This document shows, in pieces, positions 48,701 to 57,373 of a stretch of DNA of 64,000 bases (position 1 is its first letter; every line of letters begins with the position of its first letter). Both the position numbers and the translations under genes were made by a program. The stretch is from Thiohalocapsa sp963695445 (lineage in GTDB: Bacteria; Pseudomonadota; Gammaproteobacteria; Chromatiales; Chromatiaceae): the NCBI GenBank assembly GCA_963695445.1, contig CAVOGV010000061.1, positions 62,001 through 126,000 of the forward strand, read 5' to 3'. The notes under the pieces are model-generated. The model saw only the letters and a program-made list of their open reading frames with translations, did no database searches and was not told the origin of the DNA.

Positions 48701-48836
48701 GGGTGGTGGAGACATCCGGAAAGGCGTCGATCGGCGTGGTCTTCAAGGCCTGCCAGCCGCCGCCGACCAACAACAGCATCAGCAGCAGCATCAGCAGCCG
48801 CTGCGTCAGCGAGAATTGGATCAGTCGCGCGAGCAT
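45779..48836 (-). CDS. Heavy-metal efflux RND permease, CusA/CzcA family (one frameshift)
   Basis: About 1018-residue HME-RND proton antiporter. N-terminus IDAFPDVSTTQVKIIVKAAG, porter domain repeats, the charged helix GMLVDAAVVVVENI with the proton-relay Asp and Glu, FMPTMDEGDLIVQLEKLPSI and the C-terminal GIAVLNGVVMVTWFNQLKAL. The VDAA-type helix is more CusA-like than CzcA-like, but the metal cannot be fixed. One extra T near 48118 (TLDES for TLDELAAIVVGGN) breaks the frame. It pumps metal ions from periplasm or inner membrane through the MFP and TolC-like partners encoded upstream. Confidence 0.93.
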
Positions 48837-48851
48837 CAGTTGGTGCCGCCT

Positions 48852-50060
48852 TCAGAGACCGGCATCGGCACCGGCCAGCCAGGCCGCCTTCAGCGCCACC
48901 ACGCCGCTGATCGCGACCCGGTCCGACTTGGCGAGATTGCCGCCGATGACCGCGGTGCGTTCTTCCTCCACCAGGACCTCGACCGGCACCGCGGCAAAGC
49001 CGCCGTCACGGGCCGCGAAGACATAGGCGCTGCCGGCGTAGCGCACCACCGCCGCCGACGGCACCCGCCAGCTGCCGCCCTCGGTCGGCGCCGCGCTGAG
49101 CTGCACCTCGACAAACTGGCCTGGACGCAGCTTCTCGGTGCCGGTCTGGATCTCGGCGCGCACCAGCACGCCCTGATCCTCGCGCATGCACCATGCGCCC
49201 GATGGTGATGATCTGGCCCTCGATGCCGAGCGCCGGCAGCACCACCGGTGCCCCCAGCCGCAGGCCGCCGAGGCTCTCGACCGGCACGTGCACCTCCACC
49301 CACAGCGGCTTCAGCTCCGCGACCCGGTACAGTGGCGACGCGGCGGCCACCGATTGGCCGGTGCTGACCATCTGCTCCAACACCACGCCGCCGATGGGGG
49401 TGTGCACCGGCAGGCTGCTCGAGAGCTGTCGGCTCTGGGTCAGCGCATCGATGTCGAGCCGCCGAGAAACCAGACAGTTGCAGCAGTTGGCGGCGCTGGT
49501 CGACCATGGTCGCCAGTTCCCGCTGACTGGCCTGGCTCTCCAGCAGCCGACGTTCGGCGATGACGCCCTCGTTGTGCAGCTTGCGGTCGCGGGCGAGCTG
49601 ACTCTCGGCCAGCGCGAGGCGTGTGACCGCCTCCAGATAACTGCTCTGCGTGTCCACCAGCTCCGGGCTGCGCAGGCGTGCCAGCACCTGGTCGGGCTCG
49701 ACGCGCTCGCCTTCGGCCACCAGCAGCGCCTCGATCACGCCCGCCTGGGGCGTGGAAACGACTCGCAATTGGGGATTCGGCACCGCGACCTGGGCCGGAT
49801 AGCGACGGGTCAGGGTGTCTTCCGCGGCGCGTCGGTGCGGCCAGCTCGACGCCGAAGGCGCGTTGCTGGTCGGCGCTGATCGCGACCAGCGCGGGTTCCG
49901 CGGCCAGCGCAAGCGGCGTGTGGGAGCGAAACAGGTGATCAGCGCCGCGCAGAGCAGGAGCCGGACCTGACGCTCTGGTTGGGCGGGCGTTGGCTGAAGA
50001 CCTGGGCTGGACGGGCGATGAGACAGTCGCCAGGGCAAGAGGATCGCGGCGGACTGTCAT
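48852..50060 (-). CDS. Heavy-metal efflux membrane fusion protein, CusB/CzcB type (several frameshifts)
   Basis: Periplasmic adaptor of the tripartite efflux system. A secretion-like segment (VRLLLCAALITCFA) is followed by AISADQQRAFGVELAAPT, VVSTPQAGVIEALLVAEGER, a hairpin region SYLEAVTRLALAESQLARDR, lipoyl-domain return PIGGVVLEQMVSTGQSVAAA and C-terminal VLVRAEIQTGTEKLRPGQFV. Continuity needs about four frame changes (near 49930, 49830, 49450 and 49195). The start at ATG 50060 overlaps the TolC-like stop (ATGA). Dense indels here look like sequence error because both neighbours are nearly intact. Confidence 0.85.
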
Positions 50061-51287
50061 TCGGGTACCACTCCAAGGGCTTGATTGAGCCGGGCCACGG
50101 CGCGGCCCTGTTCAAGACTGCGCAGTTCCAGGGCGAGGCTTGCATCGCGGGCACGCTCTTCGGCGCGCAGCAGTGCGGCCAGGTCGGCCTCGCCGAGATC
50201 GAACGCGCGCCGCGTGATGGAGAGTGCATCGCCCGCCAGTTGGGCGCGCTCCCGTGCCAGCACCAGGGCATCGCCGGCACCGCGGTGGGCCAAGGCCGCG
50301 GCCTTCAGGTCGCGTTCGGCCTCGCGGCGAATGCGGTGCAATTCGGTCATCCGATCGGTGTACTTCGCGCTCGGCACCGGCCAGCATTGGCGCTGCCTGT
50401 CGTTTCAGCCCGAACGGGATGCTGACCTCCAGTTGCACGGCGTCGACGGGATTGACGGTGCGGTCGTCGCGGGCGCGCTTGCCGCCCAGGCTCAGCAAGG
50501 GGTGGCCGCGGCGCTCGGCGCTCGCCCGTTCGCGTTCGGCGCGGGCCTGGGCGAGCGCGCCGTCGGCGCTGGCCAGCAGCGGATGCTCCGGCGGCAGCGT
50601 CATGCCGATGTCGCCGGCCGCCAAGGCGTCCGGCACGGCTTCGGTCAGGGGTTCCGGCAGCCGCGGCTGGCCGGTCAGCAGCACGAAGGCGGCGATCGCC
50701 TGGTCATAGCCGAGCTGCGCGGCGGCCATGTCCACGCCGCGGGCGGCCGTCTCCTGGCGTGCCGTCAGCAGCTCCATGCGTGCCAGTTCGCCGGCGTCGG
50801 TGCGCTTGGCCACGGTCGCCTCCAGCGACTTGGCTGCCTGCAAGGCCGCGGCGGCCTGACGCAGTTGCCCATGGGCCAGCGTCGCTTCCCAGGCGGCCTC
50901 GCGCACCTGTCCCGCGGCCTCCCAGCGCAGCAGGCGCTGCAGGGCGTCCGCGCGCATGCCTAAGGATTCCGCGACCGCGATGCGTGCGCTGCGCTGGCCG
51001 GGCATCCACATCGGCATGTCGACCATGGCCTCCAGTTCGTAGGCGCCGTCGTTCTCGGTCATGCGGTCGGACAGCCCCTTGAGGCGCAGCGCGGGGTCCG
51101 CGGCGATCAGGCTGCCGGCCTGATCGCGCACCGCGTCGCGCTCACCGCGCAGGGCCGCGACGCGCTGCTGCTGACCGCCCTGGGTGAGCGCGGCCGTGAC
51201 GGTCTCGCCGAGGGAGGCGGCGGAGGCTGGCAGCGCCGTCAACGCGAGAACGAACAGCAGGAGGTGGGACCAGGGCGGGGCGGACAT
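50057..51287 (-). CDS. TolC-family outer membrane efflux protein, CusC/CzcC type (one frameshift)
   Basis: Outer-membrane factor with signal peptide (SHLLLFVLALTALPASAASL) and two long helical repeats: DMPMWMPGQRSARIAVAESL, TARQETAARGVDMAAAQLGY and LARERAQLAGDALSITRRAF. It forms the exit duct for the RND pump. The frame changes near 50385 between LAGAER and SAKYTDRMTELHRIRREAER. Start ATG 51287; upstream in-frame codons are less plausible because they precede the signal. First gene of the pump proper. Confidence 0.88.
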
Positions 51288-51390
51288 GGGTTGGGGGTCG
51301 TGTTTGCTCGAAATCATCGGGCGCAGGATAGTCGATCGAGCTGAATCCAAGCTGAAAGCAGTCATCGCGGTTGTCCGTCGCATGGCGCGA

Positions 51391-51795
51391 TCACAAGCCT
51401 TTGAGGATGTAGACGTAGGTCTTCTTCACGCCAGCTCCCTTGATCACGAGGGCTTGGGAATCGAAGTAGTTACCGATGTCGACGGCCTTCCCGGCGGGAA
51501 AGCTGCCGATGCTGATCTCGTTGCCGGTGACCTCGTAGCTGCCGTCGCCGGGCGGCATCTCCAGCGTGATGCGGCAGGGCGACAGGGCGCAGGTGCCCGT
51601 ATCGCCGGGTTTGACGGTGATGGCATTGCTGCCCGACGGAAAGTTGCCGCCAGCGGCGGCAAACGGCACCTGGCTCAGCGTGGCGGCGATCAGGGCCGTG
51701 CGCATCAGCAGCGCTGGCGTCCGCGTCGCGCCGCGGCTGCCCGCCTGGCGCGAAGCGGTCGGAATGCGGAAGCGGCTTGTACGCGGGCGGGTCAT
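51391..51795 (-). CDS. Secreted protein of unknown function preceding the metal-efflux operon
   Basis: From the ATG at 51795 (with AGGATG upstream) the protein has a basic N-terminus, a hydrophobic segment LMRTALIAATLSQVPFAAAG and a small beta-rich domain: SNAITVKPGDTGTCALSPC, ITLEMPPGDGSYEVTGNEIS, ending VKKTYVYILKGL. Two cysteines five residues apart could form a disulfide or bind metal. It lies 103 bp upstream of the TolC-like gene on the same strand, suggesting an accessory role in metal handling. Family not recognized. Confidence 0.6.
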   Translation of the reverse strand: MTRPRTSRFRIPTASRQAGSRGATRTPALLMRTALIAATLSQVPFAAAGGNFPSGSNAITVKPGDTGTCALSPCRITLEMPPGDGSYEVTGNEISIGSFPAGKAVDIGNYFDSQALVIKGAGVKKTYVYILKGL

Positions 51796-51920
51796 GTCAT
51801 CATCCTTATCAACGAACTGTGGTCGACTGATCTGCATCGGGTCTACATCGAATCGTGGATAGGCGCGGCGGCGCATGCGCTGCGTTCAGGCGGCTATTCC
51901 TCAGCTGCTGAGCGCTCCTG

Positions 51921-51950
51921 TGTGGGAGCGGCTTGCAGCCGCGATTGGGG
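51921..51950. repeat. REP-type element
   Basis: GTGGGAGCGGCTTGCAGCCG, the head GTGGGAG followed by stem GCGGCT-TGC-AGCCGC (51928-51942), then CGATTGGGG. This is the typical form of REP sequences in gammaproteobacteria. It lies in the 51796-52282 gap, which has no supported gene. Confidence 0.75.
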
Positions 51951-52282
51951 TCGCGCGGACAAGCGGCCGTTGTTCGCGGTCGCGATTGCACGTGCTGAGT
52001 CGCTGAGTGGGCGCCCCCGCCGAGGCCGGTTTCGGTTATCTTTGTACCGCACTCCAGGCGCGCGAGGCCATGCGTTGCGTCAACGACGCGACAGCGTCGA
52101 TGAAATGGCTAAGCGTCCGGTGCCAAGCGTCAAGTACCGGGCACCGCCATCGATCGCGACCGCGCAAACGCGGCACTCGGCACTCGATCCTCCGGGCCCT
52201 CCGACTCCGACGCACCGGCAACGATCTTTCGTCCTCAGCCCGTTCTTTTAATCGCGATATCCAGCCCGAGGTTGTCCCGACC

Positions 52283-52942
52283 ATGTTCACCGGAATCATT
52301 CAAGCCATCGGCGAGATCGAACGCTTGGAGCCCCGCGGCGGCGATGTGCGCGTGGCGGTGCGGGCCGGCAAGCTCAAGCTCGGTGAGGTGGCCATCGGGG
52401 ACAGTATCGCCGTCAACGGCATCTGTCTGACAGCCGTCGCGATCGACGCCGGTCGGTTCATGGCGGATGTGTCCCGCGAGACGCTGTCGCTGACGACGCT
52501 CGGCGCGCTGGCGCCGGGATCGCGTGTGAATCTGGAGACGGCGCTGACCCTGGCGACTCCGCTCGGCGGGCACCTGGTCAGCGGCCATGTCGACGGCGTC
52601 GGCACCGTCTTGGAAATACGCGAGGACGGGCGCTCGTGGCGGCTGCAGATTCATGCGCCTGGCGAGCTGGCGCGCTACATCGCGCACAAGGGCTCGATCT
52701 GTGTCGACGGCACCAGCTTGACGGTGAACGAGATCAAGGGCGCGGTGTTCGACCTGAACATCGTGCCGCATACGCTTGAGGAGACCATCATCGGCGAGTA
52801 CAAGGCCGGCACGCGGGTCAATCTGGAGGTCGACCTGATCGCGCGCTATCTGGAGCGGCTGGTGCTGGGCGAGCATGCCGGTGACCACGAGGTGAGCGCG
52901 ATCACCGAGGAGTTTCTGCGTCGGCATGGCTTTTTGCGCTAG
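52283..52942 (+). CDS. ribE: Riboflavin synthase alpha chain
   Basis: A 219-residue two-domain enzyme dismutating lumazine to riboflavin. Both repeats begin with the family signature: MFTGIIQAIGEIERLEP and GHLVSGHVDGVGTVLEIRED; catalytic residues lie in SIAVNGICLTAV and GSICVDGTSLTVNE. The frame is intact. It heads a rib cluster with ribBA and ribH downstream. Confidence 0.96.
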   Translation: MFTGIIQAIGEIERLEPRGGDVRVAVRAGKLKLGEVAIGDSIAVNGICLTAVAIDAGRFMADVSRETLSLTTLGALAPGSRVNLETALTLATPLGGHLVSGHVDGVGTVLEIREDGRSWRLQIHAPGELARYIAHKGSICVDGTSLTVNEIKGAVFDLNIVPHTLEETIIGEYKAGTRVNLEVDLIARYLERLVLGEHAGDHEVSAITEEFLRRHGFLR

Positions 52943-53021
52943 CCGGATCGGGTCAGGGCGTTTGCACCGGTATACAATCGGCCACCAGTCTATCATATCC
53001 AGAACCAGGGCGAGACAGGAC

Positions 53022-53327
53022 ATGGCGCAAAAGATCTATCCAGGCATTCACAACGACCCCGGCGGCGGCATGAACCCCACTGGCAACATCATCCGCGATG
53101 CCTGGGTGTTCGGCATTCTTCCGGAAACGGAGACCTGCGAGGGCTGGATGAGGAAGGACGTGGAAATGCTCTACGACAAGGTCACCGCTGCTTGGGAGTC
53201 GTATGGGCACCTGCCGTCGCGGTTGCCGCCGGAGCTGATGGAGCGGCATCGGAAGATCTACGACGAGGCCGTCCGTCAAGCGCGGGAGAAGGGCTGGGAC
53301 CCGAACGATGCCCTGGATGACGATTGA
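53022..53327 (+). CDS. Conserved-looking small protein of unknown function in the rib cluster
   Basis: A 101-residue hydrophilic protein with a striking N-terminal block, YPGIHNDPGGGMNPTGNIIR, then DAWVFGILPETETCEGW, a helical middle and an acidic tail NDALDDD. There is no signal peptide or membrane helix. A possible GACAGG ribosome site precedes ATG 53022. The composition looks like a real, constrained protein, but I do not recognize the family. Position between ribE and ribBA suggests co-expression but proves nothing. Confidence 0.65.
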   Translation: MAQKIYPGIHNDPGGGMNPTGNIIRDAWVFGILPETETCEGWMRKDVEMLYDKVTAAWESYGHLPSRLPPELMERHRKIYDEAVRQAREKGWDPNDALDDD

Positions 53328-53417
53328 GGCCGGGGGCGCTTCCGTTCGCCGACGGTTTGTTGCCTGTGGTATCGTGTTCGGCTGTTTCAGAGCCGACGCC
53401 GGCGAGCAGTTGATGTC

Positions 53418-54530
53418 ATGAACCTGAATTCCACTGAAGAAATCATTGCTGATCTGCGCGCCGGGCGGATGGTCGTCATCATGGACGACGAAAATCGCGA
53501 AAACGAGGGCGATTTGCTGATGGCGGCGGACTGTATCTCGCCGGAGTCCGTCAACTTCATGGCCAAGTACGGCCGCGGCTTGATTTGTCTGACGTTGACC
53601 AAGACCCGCTGCGAGCGCCTGCACCTGCCGCTGATGGTCAACGGCAACAACGCGCCGCATTCCACCGCGTTCACGGTCTCCATCGAGGCCGCGAACGGCG
53701 TCACCACCGGGATCTCGGCGGCAGATCGGGCGCGGACGGTCAAGGCCGCGGTGGCGCCGGAGGCGCGCTCCACCGATCTGGTCCAGCCCGGCCACATTTT
53801 TCCGCTGATGGCGCAGCCGGGCGGGGTGTTGGTGCGGGCTGGTCATACCGAGGCCGGCTGCGATCTGGCGCGGCTGGCCGGTTTCGAGCCGGCGGCGGTG
53901 ATCGTCGAGATCCTGAACGAAGACGGCACCATGGCCCGGCGGCCGGACCTCGAGGCCTTCGCCACCGAGCATGGCCTCAAGATCGGCACCATCGCCGACC
54001 TGATCCACTACCGCGTCGCCAACGAGAAGGCGGTGATGCGTGAGCAACGCTGCGAATTGCCCACCGAGTTCGGCACCTTCCAGGTCACCGCCTATCGTGA
54101 CACCATCGAAAGCGACGTGCACCTGGCCCTGGTGATGGGCGAGATCAGTGCCGACAAACCGGTACTGGTGCGTGTGCATCTCCAGAGTACGCTCTGCGAC
54201 CTGTTCGGCACCTATCATCCGGCCTGCGGCTGGCCGCTGAAGGACGTGATGCGCCAGATCTCGGAAGTGGGCGAGGGCGTGATCGTGGTGCTGCGCAATC
54301 GCGACGAGGCCGGCGACCTGCTCGCCAAGCTCAGCGAGATCAGCGATGATCAGGATGACAATCGCGCGCCGCCGCTGCGCACCGATCGCAACGAACTGCG
54401 CACCTATGGGATCGGCGCCCAGATCCTGTCCGATCTCGGCGTGCGCAAGATGCGGGTGATGAGCGCGCCGAAGGCGATGCATGGCATCTCCGGCTTCGAC
54501 CTCGAAGTCGTCGAATACGTGAGCGGCTGA
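53418..54530 (+). CDS. ribBA: RibBA-type protein: 3,4-dihydroxy-2-butanone-4-phosphate synthase with degenerate GTP cyclohydrolase II domain
   Basis: 370 residues. The N-terminal RibB domain (1-205) is complete: MDDENRENEGDLLMAADCI, the HSTAFTVSIEA strand and GHIFPLMAQPGGVLVRAGHT. The C-terminal RibA-like domain (about 210-370) lacks the zinc cysteines: where GTP cyclohydrolase II has CxxGD...CDCG it reads STLCDLFGT and YHPACGWPL. It therefore makes dihydroxybutanone phosphate from ribulose-5-phosphate, and a separate RibA is expected elsewhere. This RibBX-like arrangement is common in gammaproteobacteria. The frame is intact. Confidence 0.93.
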   Translation: MNLNSTEEIIADLRAGRMVVIMDDENRENEGDLLMAADCISPESVNFMAKYGRGLICLTLTKTRCERLHLPLMVNGNNAPHSTAFTVSIEAANGVTTGISAADRARTVKAAVAPEARSTDLVQPGHIFPLMAQPGGVLVRAGHTEAGCDLARLAGFEPAAVIVEILNEDGTMARRPDLEAFATEHGLKIGTIADLIHYRVANEKAVMREQRCELPTEFGTFQVTAYRDTIESDVHLALVMGEISADKPVLVRVHLQSTLCDLFGTYHPACGWPLKDVMRQISEVGEGVIVVLRNRDEAGDLLAKLSEISDDQDDNRAPPLRTDRNELRTYGIGAQILSDLGVRKMRVMSAPKAMHGISGFDLEVVEYVSG

Positions 54531-54594
54531 TCAGCGGTCAGGCGCTTGCGCGTTTGGCGCGCGGGCCGGCATTGGTCATCTTAATGAGGCAACC

Positions 54595-55062
54595 ATGATC
54601 AAGACCATCGAGGGCGCGTTGCGCGCCGACAAATCCCGCTTCTGTCTGGTGGTGTCGCGCTGGAACAGCTACATCGTCGAGAGCCTGGAAAAGGGCGCCA
54701 TCGACACCCTCAAGCGCCACGGCGCGGATGACGGCGATCTGACCATCGTGCGCGTCCCCGGCGCCTTCGAGATGCCGGTGACCATCGAGCGCATCGCCGC
54801 CAAGGGCGGCGTCGATGCCATCATCGCGCTGGGGGCCGTGATCCGTGGCGGCACGCCGCACTTCGAGTACGTCGCCGGGGAGTGCGTCAAGGGCATGGCG
54901 CAGGTCAGCCTGCAGCACCGCATTCCGGTGGCGTTCGGCGTCCTGACCGTCGACAGCATCGAGCAGGCCATCGAGCGCGCCGGCACCAAGGCCGGCAACA
55001 AGGGGGCCGAGGCAGCCATGTCCGCGCTCGAGATGGTCGACCTGTTCCGGCAACTCGACTAA
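54595..55062 (+). CDS. ribH: 6,7-dimethyl-8-ribityllumazine synthase
   Basis: A 155-residue protein with the lumazine synthase signature: VVSRWNSYIVESLEKGAIDT, VPGAFEMPVTIERIA, ALGAVIRGGTPHFEYVAGEC and PVAFGVLTVDSIEQAIERAG. It condenses dihydroxybutanone phosphate with the ribitylamino-uracil to lumazine, the substrate of RibE. It sits 64 bp after ribBA and 18 bp before nusB. The frame is intact. Confidence 0.97.
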   Translation: MIKTIEGALRADKSRFCLVVSRWNSYIVESLEKGAIDTLKRHGADDGDLTIVRVPGAFEMPVTIERIAAKGGVDAIIALGAVIRGGTPHFEYVAGECVKGMAQVSLQHRIPVAFGVLTVDSIEQAIERAGTKAGNKGAEAAMSALEMVDLFRQLD

Positions 55063-55080
55063 CCGCGGAGTGACTGAATC

Positions 55081-55575
55081 ATGGCCGGGCGCCGCACCGA
55101 GGCGAGACGTTATGCCGTGTTGGCGCTCTACCAGTGGCAGGTCGGTGGCCTGTCGCCGGACGAGATCGCTCGCCACTTTTTTGATGATCCGGCGTGGATT
55201 CAGGCGGTTGCCGAGGGCCTGATCGAGGACGCCGATGCCGGCGCCAAGGTGCCGAACGGCAAGTACGACGCGCAATTGTTCAGCCAGTTGCTGAAGGGCG
55301 TCGTCGAGTGCGCCGACGAGATCGACGATGCACTGCGTCCGCTGGTGGACCGCTCGCTGCGCAGCATCGACCCGGTCGAGCGCGCCATCCTGCGTGTCGG
55401 CGCGTTCGAGATGCTGTACAGCCCAGAACTCCCCGTGGGCGTCGTGATCAACGAGGCGATCGAACTCGCCAAGGTGTTCGGCGCCGAGAAGGGACACCGC
55501 TACGTCAACGGCGTGCTCGACAAGCTCGCCCGCCAGGTTCGCCGGGATGAGCTCGCCGCGCGCTCGTCGGCCTGA
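55081..55575 (+). CDS. nusB: Transcription antitermination factor NusB
   Basis: A 164-residue helical RNA-binding protein of the rRNA antitermination complex. RRTEARRYAVLALYQWQVGG at the N-terminus, LVDRSLRSIDPVERAILRVG and LPVGVVINEAIELAKVFGAE with GHRYVNGVLDKLA near the C-terminus are diagnostic. The ribH-nusB-thiL-pgpA order is a classic gammaproteobacterial arrangement. The frame is intact. Confidence 0.97.
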   Translation: MAGRRTEARRYAVLALYQWQVGGLSPDEIARHFFDDPAWIQAVAEGLIEDADAGAKVPNGKYDAQLFSQLLKGVVECADEIDDALRPLVDRSLRSIDPVERAILRVGAFEMLYSPELPVGVVINEAIELAKVFGAEKGHRYVNGVLDKLARQVRRDELAARSSA

Positions 55576-55627
55576 CCCGAGACCGCGCCAGCTACCCCGT
55601 CTGCCGCACGATCGCTAGACCTCATCC

Positions 55628-56590
55628 ATGTCCGAATTCGACCTGATCCGTCATCACCTAACCGGCATCGGCGCGGCGCGCGACGACGTGCTTGTTGACG
55701 TCGGCGACGACTGCGCGCTGTTGCAGGTGCCCGCCGACCGCGAGCTGGCGGTCAGCATCGACACCCTGGTATCGGGTGTGCATTTTCTGCCTGATTGCGA
55801 CCCCGAGGCGCTTGGTTACAAGGCGCTGGCGGTGGGCTTGAGCGACCTCGCCGCGATGGGTGCCGAGCCGGCCTGGGCAACGCTGGCGCTGACGCTTCCG
55901 CACGCCGACGCCGACTGGCTCGCCGCCTTTGTCCGCGGCTTCGGTGCGCTGGCCGTCGAGCAGGATGTCCGTCTGGTCGGCGGCGACCTGACCCGCGGCC
56001 CGCTGACCATCTCGGTGCAGCTGCACGGCCTGGTGCCGGTGGGGCATGCGTTGCGCCGAAGCGGCGCCCGCCCAGGCGACCTGGTCTGCGTGAGCGGCGC
56101 CATCGGCGATGCCGGGCTCGCGTTGCGCCACATCCAGCAGCAAGAACCCCTGGACCCGTATTTGCGGCGGCGCCTGGAGCGACCCGAACCGCGGGTGGCC
56201 CTCGGAGAAGTGCTGCGCGGCGTGGCGACCGCCGCCATCGACCTGTCCGACGGTTTGATCTCCGATCTCGGTCATATCCTCACCGCCAGCGGCTGCGGTG
56301 CGCGCATCGAACTGGACCGCCTACCGATGGCCGATCAGGTTGCCGGCGTGGTCGCCACCAGCGGCGATTGGCACCTGCCCTTGGCGTCGGGCGACGACTA
56401 CGAACTCTGCTTCACCATTGCGCCGGAACATGCGGCGGAACTGACGGTGCTGTCCGCCGCCGCCGGGTGTCCGTTGACCCGCATCGGCGAGATCGACACC
56501 CAGTCCGGCCTGCGATTCGTGCTCGACGACGGCCGCCCCTGGGTGCCCCAGCGAACCGGTTACGAGCACTTCGCGCCATCCCGCGGCTGA
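55628..56590 (+). CDS. thiL: Thiamine-monophosphate kinase
   Basis: A 320-residue kinase making thiamine pyrophosphate. EFDLIRHHLTGIGAARDDVL, VDVGDDCALLQVPADREL with the metal aspartates, SDLAAMGAEPAWATLALTLP, VGGDLTRGPLTISVQLHGLV and AAIDLSDGLISDLGHILTAS are all present. The frame is intact. It is followed by a 236-bp gap before pgpA that contains an inverted repeat (CCCAAGC at 56638, GCTTGGG at 56664) and no gene. Confidence 0.96.
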   Translation: MSEFDLIRHHLTGIGAARDDVLVDVGDDCALLQVPADRELAVSIDTLVSGVHFLPDCDPEALGYKALAVGLSDLAAMGAEPAWATLALTLPHADADWLAAFVRGFGALAVEQDVRLVGGDLTRGPLTISVQLHGLVPVGHALRRSGARPGDLVCVSGAIGDAGLALRHIQQQEPLDPYLRRRLERPEPRVALGEVLRGVATAAIDLSDGLISDLGHILTASGCGARIELDRLPMADQVAGVVATSGDWHLPLASGDDYELCFTIAPEHAAELTVLSAAAGCPLTRIGEIDTQSGLRFVLDDGRPWVPQRTGYEHFAPSRG

Positions 56591-56826
56591 GCAACTGGTT
56601 GCTCCGGGTCAGGTCGCTGCTCCCTTTGGAATAAGTTCCCAAGCCCAATCTGGCTGGCACGGCGCTTGGGCGTGAAGTCGGCCGTCGCTCCGCGATCGGC
56701 CATGCATTCGGCAAGCGTTGGGTTCGGTTCGGCGCGCAATCTCAGGTATGCTTGCCGCCGGATCGCGCAGTGGCGATCGCCACTGCGGCAACTGTGTCTC
56801 CAGAATTTGAACCAAAGGGGTTGTCA

Positions 56827-57357
56827 ATGACCGACACATCCGACTACCGAGTGCGGCGACGTCTGCATCGTTTCAGGTGGGGAACATCCGCCACTTGCTC
56901 GCCTACGGCTTCGGCGCAGGGCTGTCGCCCTGGGCGCCCGGCACCGTGGGCACGCTGGTCGCCGTGCCTATCTATCTGGTGTTGTCCGACGCTGCCGCAG
57001 GGCGTCTACCTGCTCGTGCTCGCGGCCATGATCGCCGCGGGCATCTGGGCCTGCGGGGCCACCGCGCGCGACATCGGATCGGACGATCCGCCCGCCATCG
57101 TCTGGGACGAGATCGTCGGCTTTCTCGTGGCCATGATGGCGGCGCCGGCGGGGTGGGTCTGGGTCATCGCCGGCTTCCTGCTGTTTCGCGCCTTCGATAT
57201 CTACAAGCCCTGGCCAATCGGCAATCTCGACAAGCGCGTGCGCGGCGGGCTCGGGATCATGCTGGACGACATCGTCGCCGGTCTGATGACCTTCGTGGTG
57301 CTGCAGTTCCTGGCCATGATCGTGACCGCGTCCTTGCGTGGCGCGGGCGCCCACTGA
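56827..57357 (+). CDS. pgpA: Phosphatidylglycerophosphatase A (two frameshifts)
   Basis: Membrane phosphatase producing phosphatidylglycerol. The start ATG 56827 encodes MTDTSDYRVRRRLHRF; near 56876 the frame changes to VGNIRHLLAYGFGAGLSPWA, continuing PGTVGTLVAVPIYLVL, and near 56995 it changes back to GVYLLVLAAMIAAGIWACG. The rest reads DDPPAIVWDEIVGFLVAMMA, FRAFDIYKPWPIGNLDKR and GLGIMLDDIVAGL, the family's catalytic and C-terminal blocks. Two compensating small indels are inferred. Length of about 175 residues is normal. Confidence 0.9.
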   Translation: MTDTSDYRVRRRLHRFRWGTSATCSPTASAQGCRPGRPAPWARWSPCLSIWCCPTLPQGVYLLVLAAMIAAGIWACGATARDIGSDDPPAIVWDEIVGFLVAMMAAPAGWVWVIAGFLLFRAFDIYKPWPIGNLDKRVRGGLGIMLDDIVAGLMTFVVLQFLAMIVTASLRGAGAH

Positions 57358-57373
57358 ACTGAATGATCTCTGA

